From DAOUFU01 sp034429275 (GTDB lineage Bacteria; Chloroflexota; Anaerolineae; Aggregatilineales; Aggregatilineaceae), in NCBI GenBank assembly GCA_034429275.1, contig DAOUFU010000261.1, positions 1 to 12,979 of the forward strand: a stretch of DNA of 12,979 nt, given 5' to 3'. The notes under the pieces are model-generated. The model saw nothing but the letters and a program-made list of their open reading frames with translations. It was not told the origin of the DNA and ran no database searches. Shown one piece after another: positions 1-6,362 of the stretch (positions within the stretch are counted from its first letter, which is position 1; each line of letters begins with the position of its first letter). The translations under genes were made by a program, and so were the position numbers.

Positions 1-30
1 GGACATGGTGGTCTTCGCTTTCCAGGGCAT
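1..30 (-). CDS. IS481-family transposase, N-terminal ten residues only
   Basis: The minus strand reads MPWKAKTTMS from an ATG at 28-30 and leaves the window. Transposases of the IS481 family (DDE integrase core preceded by helix-turn-helix domains) commonly begin MPWK followed within a few residues by a Met-Ser or Met-Asp, which this matches. An AGAGG ribosome binding site lies six bases upstream of the ATG. An alternative upstream ATG (MSEKE) ends at a stop after five codons and is not a credible start. The helix-turn-helix and DDE residues are not visible, so it cannot be said whether the gene is intact. Confidence 0.5.
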   Translation of the reverse strand, partial: MPWKAKTTMS

Positions 31-80
31 GGCGGACCTCTTTCTACTCCTTTTCCGACATGCTCTATTGTCTCAGAAAG

Positions 81-120
81 TGTTACCCATGTCTCCGACG
101 ATGTGTTACCTATCTCTCCG
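81..120. repeat. Paired subterminal repeats of the IS end
   Basis: TGTTACCCATGTCTCCG (81-97) and TGTTACCTATCTCTCCG (104-120) match at 15 of 17 positions with a period of 23 bases, about two helical turns. They sit between the transposase start and the IS terminus. Direct repeats of this sort in IS ends are usually transposase binding sites; that role is inferred here. Confidence 0.6.
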
Positions 121-128
121 GTCTATAC

Positions 129-199
129 AAAATTTTCGGAGAGGGGGCGGAGCGGCCCGGTTTTGGCCGCGCGGGGGTGAGGCCAGCCATTCGCCGCCC
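129..199 (-). repeat. Dispersed palindromic repeat, copy 1 (truncated by the IS)
   Basis: From the half-palindrome AAAATTTTCGGAGAGG the sequence continues through GGAGCGGCCCGGTTTTGG, CGCGGGGGTGAGG and CCAGCCATTCGCC. Reverse-complemented, this closely matches the arm at 6471-6521, and its last part matches 6571-6590. The left half of the palindrome is missing because the IS end lies there. This is the cleanest evidence that the repeats at 4256, 6471 and 9731 form one family. Confidence 0.75.
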
Positions 200-216
200 T
201 CATATCCGATCAATTG

Positions 217-272
217 GCCAAAGTGCATCAGGGGCAGGCGATGCGCATCAACCGAACTGTTTTTTTGATGCG
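217..272 (+). repeat. Repeat-associated module AAAGTGCATCAG...TTTTTTTGAT
   Basis: The module begins CCAAAGTGCATCAGGGGC and ends in seven Ts followed by GAT (260-269). The same start and end recur at 4290-4329, again just beside a palindromic-repeat copy, and a weaker match (TATCAAAATGCACGACGGGG) lies at 6612-6631. Within this copy CGCATCAA (244-251) can pair with TTGATGCG (265-272). The module seems to be the outer end of the dispersed element. Apart from this and the repeat at 129-199, I see no gene in 130-418. Confidence 0.5.
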
Positions 273-300
273 TTTGCCCTGTTCAGCCCCCGGCGGAACA

Positions 301-329
301 TTGCGAATTTGGGCGAAGTTGACTAAGAT
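301..329 (+). promoter_or_regulatory. Candidate sigma-70-type promoter for the transporter genes
   Basis: TTGCGA (301-306) and TAAGAT (324-329) are separated by 17 bases; each matches the bacterial consensus at 4 of 6 positions. Initiation would fall near 336, giving a leader of about 80 bases. The leader contains an inverted repeat, GTGCGTG at 336-342 and CACGCAC at 362-368, that could be an operator or a leader hairpin. The promoter is plausible but not strong. Confidence 0.35.
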
Positions 330-418
330 CAAAGCGTGCGTGAGCAAAGAACGTGGCCCCGCACGCACCGGTTCACAACTGATTTTCATGGTACATATTT
401 TCTAAGGAGAGCGTTGGT

Positions 419-1696
419 ATGAAGAAACTGCTAGGCTTCGCAGTCGTGGTGGTGCTGGTCATGGTCGCCCTGACCCCGGCCCAGCCCACCGCCGCCCGCC
501 AATCGGGCAAGCTCGTGATCGAAAGCTGGCGCAACGATGATCTGCTGATCTGGCAGGACGTGATCATCCCCGCCTTCAACGCCCACTATCCCGATATCGA
601 AGTCATCTTTGCCCCGGCTGCCCCCGCGGAATATAACGCGGCGCTCGCCACCAAGCTCGAAGGCGGCACGGCAGGCGATCTGATCACCTGCCGCCCGTTT
701 GACCAGTCGCTCGACCTGTTCAACAAAGGTTACCTGGTGTCGCTGAATGATCTGCCCGGCATGGAGCACTTCGGCCCGGTCGCGCGCAGCGCCTGGATCA
801 CCGATGACGGCTCGGACGTGTTCTGCGTGCCGATGGCCTCGGTGATTCACGGCTTCCTCTACAACGAAGCGATCTTCGAGGAACTCGGCCTGAGCGAGCC
901 GACCACCGTTGACGAGTTCCTGGCGGTGCTGCAGGCCATCAAGGATGATGGCACCTACGCCCCGCTCGCCATCGGCTCGAAGGACCAGTGGGAAGCGGCC
1001 ACCATGGGCTATCAGAACATCGGCCCCACCTACTGGAAGGGTGAGGAAGGCCGCCTGGGCCTGATCAACGGCACCGTCGGCTACAACGAGGATGGTTTCC
1101 TGGATGCCTTCAAGGCGCTGGCCGCCTGGGTACCCTTCCTGCCCGAAGGATATCAGGCGCTGAGCTATCCCGACAGCCAGAACCTCTTCGCCACCGTCGA
1201 GGGCGCGGCGATCTATCCCGCCGGCTCGTGGGACATCAGCACCTTCCAGCAGATGAACCCCGATCTGAGGATGGGGGCCTTCAAGCCGCCGGTCGTCAAC
1301 GAGGGCGACACCTGCTACATCAGCGACCATGTGGATATCGCCATGGGCCTGAATGCGGCCAGCCAGAACAAAGAAGCCGGTATGCTGTTCCTGGAATGGA
1401 TGACCACGCAGGAATTCGCGCAGTTGTATTCCAGCGCCCTGCCCGGCTTCTATTCACTGTCGGATCACCCGATCACGCTCGATAACCCGGTCGCGCAGGA
1501 ATTCGTGAACTGGCGCAACGAGTGCGAGACGACCATCCGCTCATCCTACCAGATTCTCTCGCGCGGCGAGCCGAACAACGAGCAGGACCTGTGGCTCTAC
1601 AGCGCCGAGGTGCTCAACGGCATGGACCCGGTAGAGGCGGCGAACAAGGTCCAGGAAGGTCTGGAAGCCTGGTACCCGCCCCAGCAGAATCGTTAA
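419..1696 (+). CDS. Sugar ABC transporter, extracellular solute-binding protein (family 1)
   Basis: This 425-residue protein would capture a carbohydrate outside the cell and deliver it to the two permeases encoded just downstream. The N-terminus is a signal peptide: MKKLL, then a hydrophobic run to about residue 19 and an Ala-rich cleavage region. The mature part starts KLVIESWRNDD and has the fold pattern of family 1 binding proteins, including the AxLATKLEGGTAGDLI segment (residues 74-90), FLYNEAIFEELGL near 146-158, and AAIYPAGSWDI near 263-274. Length is usual for the family. AAGGAG at 404-409, nine bases upstream, supports the ATG. Unusually, there is no lipobox cysteine; the four cysteines (91, 136, 299, 369) lie in the mature domain. 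Substrate cannot be predicted from the sequence alone. Confidence 0.93.
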   Translation: MKKLLGFAVVVVLVMVALTPAQPTAARQSGKLVIESWRNDDLLIWQDVIIPAFNAHYPDIEVIFAPAAPAEYNAALATKLEGGTAGDLITCRPFDQSLDLFNKGYLVSLNDLPGMEHFGPVARSAWITDDGSDVFCVPMASVIHGFLYNEAIFEELGLSEPTTVDEFLAVLQAIKDDGTYAPLAIGSKDQWEAATMGYQNIGPTYWKGEEGRLGLINGTVGYNEDGFLDAFKALAAWVPFLPEGYQALSYPDSQNLFATVEGAAIYPAGSWDISTFQQMNPDLRMGAFKPPVVNEGDTCYISDHVDIAMGLNAASQNKEAGMLFLEWMTTQEFAQLYSSALPGFYSLSDHPITLDNPVAQEFVNWRNECETTIRSSYQILSRGEPNNEQDLWLYSAEVLNGMDPVEAANKVQEGLEAWYPPQQNR

Positions 1697-1718
1697 CCCT
1701 GCCTTTGCGGTGAACGTT

Positions 1719-1752
1719 GACGATGCCGGCAGCGGGCGCTGCCGGCATCGTC
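1719..1752 (+). promoter_or_regulatory. Intercistronic hairpin between binding protein and permease genes
   Basis: A 16-base arm beginning GACGATGCCGGCAGCG pairs perfectly with its complement ending at 1752, with only two bases between, so the actual loop will be slightly larger. It sits 22 bases after the binding-protein stop and 45 bases before the permease start. No run of Ts follows, so it is more likely a partial terminator or an mRNA-stabilising structure than a full stop. In transporter operons such hairpins commonly let the binding protein be made in excess over the membrane subunits. Confidence 0.7.
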
Positions 1753-1797
1753 ACTTATACATTTACTGGAACGTGACAGACCCGAAAGGCCGCCGCC

Positions 1798-2724
1798 GTG
1801 AGCAAGACCAGGCGCTCATTCCCCACGCACCTCATCGTGTTTCTGGCCCCTGCCGTCATCGTCTACACGATGTTCATGATCTACCCCTTGATCGACTCGC
1901 TGCGGCTCAGTCTCTACGCACCGGGCCCTGGCGGAGATGAGCAGTTTGTCGGCCTCGACAACTACAACAAGCTGCTGACCGATCCGCTGTGGGAGCCGCG
2001 CCTCAAGGGGGCCATCATCAACAACCTCAAGTTCTTCGCCATCCACATGCTGGTCCAGAACCCGCTAGGGCTGATGCTGGCCTCGCTGCTTAGCTCGCCC
2101 CACATCCGGGGACGCACCGTGTACCGCACGCTGATTTTCACCCCGGCGGTGCTGTCGGTCGTGCTCATCGGCTTCATCTGGAGCATGATCCTCAGCCCGC
2201 TGTGGGGAATCTCCGGCGACATTTTCACCCGGATCGGGCTGGAGCAGTATGCCAAGAAGCCCTGGCTGGGGCTGGAAGACACCGCCCTGCCCACGCTCTC
2301 GCTGATCTCGGTCTGGCAGTGGGTGGGCATCCCGATGATGCTGTTCCTCGCGGCGCTGATCAGCATTCCCGATGAGCTGATCGAAGCCGCCCGTGGCGAT
2401 GGCGCGACGGCCGGGGGCGTCTGCTGGCGAATCACGTTCCGGCTGATCCTGCCCACCGTCGGCATTGTTAGCGTGCTCACCTTTGTCGGCAACTTCAACG
2501 CTTTCGACCTCATCTACGCCACCCAGAAGGTCAACGCCGGGCCGAACTTCTCCACCGACATCCTGGGCACCTTCTTCTACCGCACCTTCTTCGGGCAGCA
2601 GCTTCAGCCCGGCAACCCGACGATGGGCGCGACGATTGCGGGCGTCATGTTTCTGATCATCCTGACCGGCGTGCTGCTCTATATGTTCGGCTGGCAGCGC
2701 CGGATCACCCAGGTCGAGATGTAG
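1798..2724 (+). CDS. Sugar ABC transporter permease, CUT1 family (MalF/UgpA-like)
   Basis: This is one of two membrane subunits forming the translocation channel of a carbohydrate importer. The 308-residue protein has a first membrane segment at about residues 11-33, a periplasm-facing segment with VGLDNYNKLL (51-60), and further hydrophobic segments at about 72-98, 111-133, 165-190, 220-240 and 278-300. The ATPase-docking EAA loop is clear: ELIEAARGDGATAGG followed by ITFRLILP (residues 193-219). The GTG start at 1798 is preceded by AAAGG with eight bases spacing. The gene lies 101 bases after the binding-protein gene, with a strong hairpin between, and 11 bases before the second permease. 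No ATPase gene is nearby; a general sugar-importer ATPase elsewhere in the genome is presumed. Confidence 0.94.
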   Translation: MSKTRRSFPTHLIVFLAPAVIVYTMFMIYPLIDSLRLSLYAPGPGGDEQFVGLDNYNKLLTDPLWEPRLKGAIINNLKFFAIHMLVQNPLGLMLASLLSSPHIRGRTVYRTLIFTPAVLSVVLIGFIWSMILSPLWGISGDIFTRIGLEQYAKKPWLGLEDTALPTLSLISVWQWVGIPMMLFLAALISIPDELIEAARGDGATAGGVCWRITFRLILPTVGIVSVLTFVGNFNAFDLIYATQKVNAGPNFSTDILGTFFYRTFFGQQLQPGNPTMGATIAGVMFLIILTGVLLYMFGWQRRITQVEM

Positions 2725-2735
2725 GAGTCGCCGCC

Positions 2736-3587
2736 ATGACGTCATTTGCCGATCGTTTTCGCCTTGGTCAACGTGTGCAAATGCTGCTCGCCCACGCCGT
2801 ACTGCTCGCTTATACGGCGCTGGCCCTGTTCCCCATCGCCCTCATCGTGATGAACTCGTTCAAGACGCGCAAAGCGATCTTCCGCACCCCCTACCGGCTA
2901 CCCAACAGCGAAAGCTGGAGCCTGAAGGGCTACGAGACGGTCTGGGAAAGGGCCGACTTCCCCGGCTATTTCCAGAACAGCCTGATCGTCACCATTGGCG
3001 CGCTGGTGCTGATCCTGGTCTTCGGCACCATGGCCGCCTGGGCGCTGGCCGAGTATCGCTTCCCTGGCAGCAGCGCCCTGGGTCTTTACCTGGCGCTCGG
3101 CATCATGATCCCGATCCGGCTGGGCACGGTGAGCATCCTCCGCCTGGTGGTCGATCTCAACATCGTGGACACGCTGTACGCGCTCATCCTGGTGTATACA
3201 GCGAGCGGCCTGCCGCTGGCCGTGTTCATTCTGACCAATTTCATGAAGCAGATTCCGCGCGATCTCAAAGATGCGGCGCGCGTGGATGGAGCCAGCGAAT
3301 ATCGCATTTACTGGATGATTCTGCCGCTGGTTCGCCCGGCAATCGGCACGGTCATGGTGTTCAATATGATCCCGATCTGGAACGACCTGTGGTTCCCGCT
3401 GATCCTCGCCCCTTCCGAGGCCAACAAAACGGTGACGCTGGGCGCACAGGCCTTCCTGGGCCAGTTCATCAGCGACTGGAACGCGGTGCTGTCGTCGCTG
3501 TCGCTCTCGGCCATCCCGGTGATCATCCTGTACATCATCTTCTCGCGGCAGTTGATCCGGGGTTTGACGGCGGGCGCGGTCAAGTAG
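2736..3587 (+). CDS. Sugar ABC transporter permease, CUT1 family (MalG/UgpE-like)
   Basis: This second channel subunit of the importer has 283 residues, normal for MalG-type permeases. The first membrane segment spans about residues 17-40 and is followed by the typical SFKTRKAIF motif. Hydrophobic segments follow near 81-103, 114-127, 146-167, 196-220 and 248-269. The EAA loop reads DLKDAARVDGASEYR and continues to MILPL (residues 176-198), matching the MalG form. GGAG at 2724-2727, overlapping the stop of the preceding gene, serves as ribosome binding site eight bases before the ATG, so the two permeases are almost certainly cotranscribed and made in similar amounts. The C-terminus RQLIRGLTAGAVK is the usual CUT1 ending. 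Confidence 0.94.
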   Translation: MTSFADRFRLGQRVQMLLAHAVLLAYTALALFPIALIVMNSFKTRKAIFRTPYRLPNSESWSLKGYETVWERADFPGYFQNSLIVTIGALVLILVFGTMAAWALAEYRFPGSSALGLYLALGIMIPIRLGTVSILRLVVDLNIVDTLYALILVYTASGLPLAVFILTNFMKQIPRDLKDAARVDGASEYRIYWMILPLVRPAIGTVMVFNMIPIWNDLWFPLILAPSEANKTVTLGAQAFLGQFISDWNAVLSSLSLSAIPVIILYIIFSRQLIRGLTAGAVK

Positions 3588-3619
3588 CGCGGTTGTGCCC
3601 GCCTGCGAAAGGAAGAAGG

Positions 3620-4117
3620 ATGGAAATCGCTCGTTTTATTCGTCCCCTGCTGGCGATCAGCCTGCTCGCCGCTGCGCTCACCGGCTGCGGCGTGCCCGGA
3701 GACACCGAAAGCGAGGCTACGGCGGTCTCGGCAGTCAGCACGGCGATGAATGTGTTCAGTCTCGGTTTTCAATGGTGGTTCGATAATCTCTCGCCGTGCG
3801 CGCTCGAAGTGGTGGTGACCGAAACGGCCCTGGCCCAGGAACCGAACCCTGACGTGGTGGCCGAACTGAAACAGTGGAAACCGCTGGTTCTTCCGGCAGA
3901 CACCCAGGGCGTGCCGGTCGAATATATCCTGATCCCGCCGGAAGGCAGCGCGAGTTATGCCTGGCCGTTCACCCTGCGCGAATCTGTCGCACCGGGCGCG
4001 GCGGCAAACCCCGCCTGCGACTGGCTGCCGCTCGATGTCCGCATCGAGGGGCCGCGGCTGGGCAAGAACACGGTGATCGCCGTCATCGGTGAGCGCGGCG
4101 CGATCAGCTATCGCTAA
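3620..4117 (+). CDS. Small lipoprotein of unknown function within the transporter cluster
   Basis: I do not recognise a named family. The 165-residue product starts with a charged N-terminus, a hydrophobic stretch (residues 8-20) and a lipobox L-T-G-C, with Cys23 as the expected lipidated residue, so it should be anchored on the outer face of the membrane. The mature part has an aromatic patch FQWWFDN (50-56), two further cysteines (60 and 133) that could form a disulphide, and a beta-rich look from about residue 90 onward (EYILIPPEG, ending VIAVIGERGAISYR). The start at 3620 is chosen because AAAGGA lies six bases upstream; an in-frame start at 3389 would overlap the permease gene by 199 bases. 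The 32-base gap after the permease suggests the same operon and a role tied to uptake, such as accessory binding or tethering; this is inference. Confidence 0.75.
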   Translation: MEIARFIRPLLAISLLAAALTGCGVPGDTESEATAVSAVSTAMNVFSLGFQWWFDNLSPCALEVVVTETALAQEPNPDVVAELKQWKPLVLPADTQGVPVEYILIPPEGSASYAWPFTLRESVAPGAAANPACDWLPLDVRIEGPRLGKNTVIAVIGERGAISYR

Positions 4118-4162
4118 GCGGTGACCCACCGATGCACTCTGGCAATTTGATCGGTTATGACA

Positions 4163-4329
4163 GGGCGAACGGCTGGCCTCAGGGACCGTTCAAAAAAAGC
4201 CCTCACCCTTTTGGGTTCGCGGGGATGAGGGCCAAAAAAGTCTTTGCAAATGGTCTCTCACCCCCGCGCGGCCACAACCGGTTAGTTTCTCAAAGTGCAT
4301 CAGTGGGCTGATATTGGCGTTTTTTTGAT
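4163..4329. repeat. Dispersed palindromic repeat, copy 2 (rearranged), in the gap before the dehydrogenases
   Basis: The gap between 4118 and 4342 is mostly repeat. GGGCGAACGGCTGGCCTCA (4163-4181) is the reverse complement of the type of sequence at 6575-6592. CTCACCCCCGCGCGGCC (4257-4273) matches the main arm seen at 6473 and 9733. The AAAGTGCATCAG...TTTTTTTGAT module occupies 4292-4329. Between them is a hairpin flanked by A-runs. GAACGG (4167-4172) can pair with CCGTTC (4186-4191). No gene is visible here. Confidence 0.6.
4192..4232 (-). terminator. Terminator-like hairpin oriented on the minus strand
   Basis: GCCCTCA (4199-4205) pairs with TGAGGGC (4226-4232), with a second small stem ACCC/GGGT inside the loop. 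On the minus strand the stem is followed directly by seven Ts (complement of 4192-4198), the classic Rho-independent layout. On the plus strand the flank is an A-run instead. No minus-strand gene precedes it in this window, so it may stop antisense transcription or may simply be part of the repeat. Confidence 0.4.
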
Positions 4330-4342
4330 AAGGACAAAGACC

Positions 4343-5326
4343 ATGTTTCGTGTAGGAATTGTGGGAGCCGGGTTGATGGGCAACCTGCACGCCGCCAGTT
4401 GGGCCAATACGCCCGCACGCCTGGCCGCCGTGTATGGGGCCGTCCCCGACAAAGTGGCCGACCTGGCCGGGCGCTACCAGGCCCTGGCCGCCGACAGCCT
4501 GGATGCACTGCTCGACGCGGTGGACGTGGTGGACATCTGTACGCCCACCTATCTGCATCACGAGATAGCCATCCGGGCGGCGGCGGCGGGCAAACACGTC
4601 ATCAGCGAGAAGCCGCTGGCCCGCACCCTTGAGCAGGCCGAATCGATGATCGCCGCCTGCGAGAAAGCGGGAGTCCGGCTGCTGGTGGCCCAGGTGGTCC
4701 GCTTCTTCCCGGAATATGCGCGGGCGAAAGCCCTGGTCGATTCCGGGGCGGTCGGCAGAGTGGGCGTGGTACGGCTGCGCCGGGTGAGTGCGCTGCCCAC
4801 CTGGTCCGAAAACAACTGGCTGATGGATCACGAGCGCTCCGGCGGCATGATCCTCGACCTGATGGTGCACGATTTCGACTATGCGCGCTGGGTGGCGGGC
4901 GAGGTCGAGAGTGTGTATGTCCGCAGCGCGGCGACCATGCAGCCCGGTCTTCAGCGCGATTACGCCCTGGCGATCCTGCGTCACGTCGGCGGCGCGCTCT
5001 CGCACGTGGAGGGCGGCTGGGCCAACCCGCCCGGCATGTTCCGCACCGCGCTGGAGATCGCCGGTGATGGCGGGCTGATCGAACACCCCACCGGCAGCTC
5101 AACCCCCATCGGTGTGCACCTGATGCAGGATGCGCAGGTCACGCCGGTCAGCGTGCCGGCCAGCCCGCTGGCCGAATCGCCTTATACCACCGAGATGGCC
5201 CATTTTTACGAGGTAATCGCCCACGACGCGCCGCCCCGTGTGACGGCGGCGGACGGCCTGGCGGCGCTGCGGATCGGCCTGGCGGCCATCGAATCGGCGC
5301 GCACCGGGCGGCGGGTGACGCTGTGA
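4343..5326 (+). CDS. Gfo/Idh/MocA family NAD(P)-dependent oxidoreductase (first of two)
   Basis: This is a cytoplasmic dehydrogenase of 327 residues; the family oxidises or reduces sugars, inositols and their derivatives with NAD(P). The N-terminal Rossmann fold has an intact dinucleotide motif, GIVGAGLMG (residues 5-13), then DICTPTYLHHE (64-74) and the family signature SEKPLA (88-93), whose lysine helps catalysis. In the C-terminal substrate domain the DxxxH motif is D172 to H176 (LDLMVHDFDYARW), supplying the usual catalytic histidine. AAGGA at 4330-4334, eight bases upstream, supports the ATG at 4343. A longer frame from 4295 would read through repeat sequence and lacks such a site. The gene follows the transporter cluster on the same strand and is four codons from a second family member, suggesting joint catabolism of the imported compound. 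The exact substrate is unknown. Confidence 0.93.
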   Translation: MFRVGIVGAGLMGNLHAASWANTPARLAAVYGAVPDKVADLAGRYQALAADSLDALLDAVDVVDICTPTYLHHEIAIRAAAAGKHVISEKPLARTLEQAESMIAACEKAGVRLLVAQVVRFFPEYARAKALVDSGAVGRVGVVRLRRVSALPTWSENNWLMDHERSGGMILDLMVHDFDYARWVAGEVESVYVRSAATMQPGLQRDYALAILRHVGGALSHVEGGWANPPGMFRTALEIAGDGGLIEHPTGSSTPIGVHLMQDAQVTPVSVPASPLAESPYTTEMAHFYEVIAHDAPPRVTAADGLAALRIGLAAIESARTGRRVTL

Positions 5327-5337
5327 GAGGTGCGACC

Positions 5338-6348
5338 ATGCGACTGGCATTGATGAGTTTTGCCCATCTGCACGCCGAAGGATACGCGAATCAACTGCGC
5401 ACCCTGCCCGGCATCGAATTGATCGGGTTTGCTGATGACGACGACGCGCGCGGGCGGCATTTCGCCGAGCGCTTCCAGCTCCGCCGCTTCGATTCCTACC
5501 AGGCGCTGCTGGCCGAACGGCCCGACGGCGTGGTGATCTGCTCCGAGAATGCGCGGCACCGCGAGCTAACCGAAATGGCGGCCCAGGCGGGCGCGCACGT
5601 CCTGTGCGAAAAACCGCTGGCCACCACGCCCGAAGACGCTCGCCAGATGGTCGCCGTCTGTGCGCGGGCGGGCGTCCAGTTGATGACGGCCTTCCCCATG
5701 CGCTTCAGCCCTCCCGTGATCGAGATCAAAAAACTGGTCGAATCGGGCGGGCTGGGGACCATCTACGGGGCCAGCACCACCCACCAGGGCCAGCTTCCGC
5801 GCCTGCATTCGGCCTACCCGCGCGACTGGTTCACCGATCCGCAACTGGCCGGGGGCGGCGCAGCCACCGATCACACCGTGCACGTGGCGGACCTGCTGCG
5901 CTGGTTCCTGGGCTGCGAGGTGGTCGAGGTCTTTGCCGAACTGAGCAACGCCTTTTACAACCACGAGCCGCTCCAGGTCGAAACCGCCGGGCTGGTCATG
6001 CTCACCTTCGAGAACGGCACCTTCGCTACCATCGACTGTAGCTGGAGCCGCCCGCCGATCTATCCCACCTGGGGCGGGCTGACCATGGAGCTGATCGGCG
6101 AGCGCGGCCTGGCGACGGTGGACGCCTTCAAGCAGGTGATGACCGTCTACGCGCAGGATGCGGCGCGCCCTGCCTATGCCTTCTGGGGATCGGACGCCAA
6201 CCGGGGCATGATCGCCGAGTTCGCCGCCGCCATCCGCGAGAACCGCGCGCCCGCCGTCACCGGCACCGATGGCCTGCGCGCCGTCGAGATCGTCGAGGCG
6301 GTCTACCGCTCCGCCCGCGAGCGCCAGCCGGTCCGGGTGGCCCACTGA
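5338..6348 (+). CDS. Gfo/Idh/MocA family oxidoreductase (second, divergent)
   Basis: This 336-residue cytoplasmic dehydrogenase is related to, but clearly different from, its upstream neighbour. The core signature CEKPLA (residues 90-95), the VVICSENARHRE segment (65-76) and the DxxxH motif (D168 to H172 in GGGAATDHTVHVADLLRW) are present. The N-terminal nucleotide motif is degenerate: instead of GxGxxG it reads MSFAHLHAEGY, a form I associate with one branch of the family. The start at 5338 is preferred because GAGAGG lies seven bases upstream. A GTG at 5323 would overlap the stop of the previous gene as GTGA but has no binding site. The 11-base gap indicates cotranscription. Two dehydrogenases of this family side by side often act in sequence on one sugar or polyol, here presumably the ligand of the transporter. 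Confidence 0.92.
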   Translation: MRLALMSFAHLHAEGYANQLRTLPGIELIGFADDDDARGRHFAERFQLRRFDSYQALLAERPDGVVICSENARHRELTEMAAQAGAHVLCEKPLATTPEDARQMVAVCARAGVQLMTAFPMRFSPPVIEIKKLVESGGLGTIYGASTTHQGQLPRLHSAYPRDWFTDPQLAGGGAATDHTVHVADLLRWFLGCEVVEVFAELSNAFYNHEPLQVETAGLVMLTFENGTFATIDCSWSRPPIYPTWGGLTMELIGERGLATVDAFKQVMTVYAQDAARPAYAFWGSDANRGMIAEFAAAIRENRAPAVTGTDGLRAVEIVEAVYRSARERQPVRVAH

Positions 6349-6362
6349 GAACAAAAACACAA

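Larger units (their letters stand above)
1..129 (-). mobile_element. End of an IS481-family-like insertion sequence (partial, runs off left edge)
   Basis: Three things point to an IS end. On the minus strand a transposase start codon lies at base 30. Two near-identical 17-base subterminal repeats lie at 81-97 and 104-120. Read from the outside, the terminus begins TGTATAGACCGGAGAG, and IS481-family ends typically begin with TGT. From base 129 the sequence becomes the AAAATTTTCGGAGAGG half of a palindrome that is complete at 6503-6540, so the boundary falls within the A-run at 129-132. The other end and any target duplication are outside the window. Family assignment rests on the ten visible transposase residues and my recollection of the family's N-termini and ends, so it is an inference. 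Confidence 0.6.

Noticed and set aside
372..401. TTCACA...TATTTT promoter immediately before the binding-protein gene
   Set aside because: Initiation would fall on the ribosome binding site at 404-409, leaving no usable leader; the pair at 301-329 is more sensible.
214..405. Short open frame before the binding-protein gene
   Set aside because: Begins in repeat sequence, has no ribosome binding site and no recognisable features.
431..1330. Long open frame on the minus strand opposite the binding-protein gene
   Set aside because: Composition is unlike a protein (Gly/Arg/Asp/His-rich, no motif), and the plus-strand product is a clear family member. Long antisense frames are expected in GC-rich genes.
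3389..3619. Upstream extension of the small lipoprotein gene
   Set aside because: It would overlap the permease gene by 199 bases and bury the signal peptide and lipobox at about residue 80-100; the ATG at 3620 has its own ribosome binding site.
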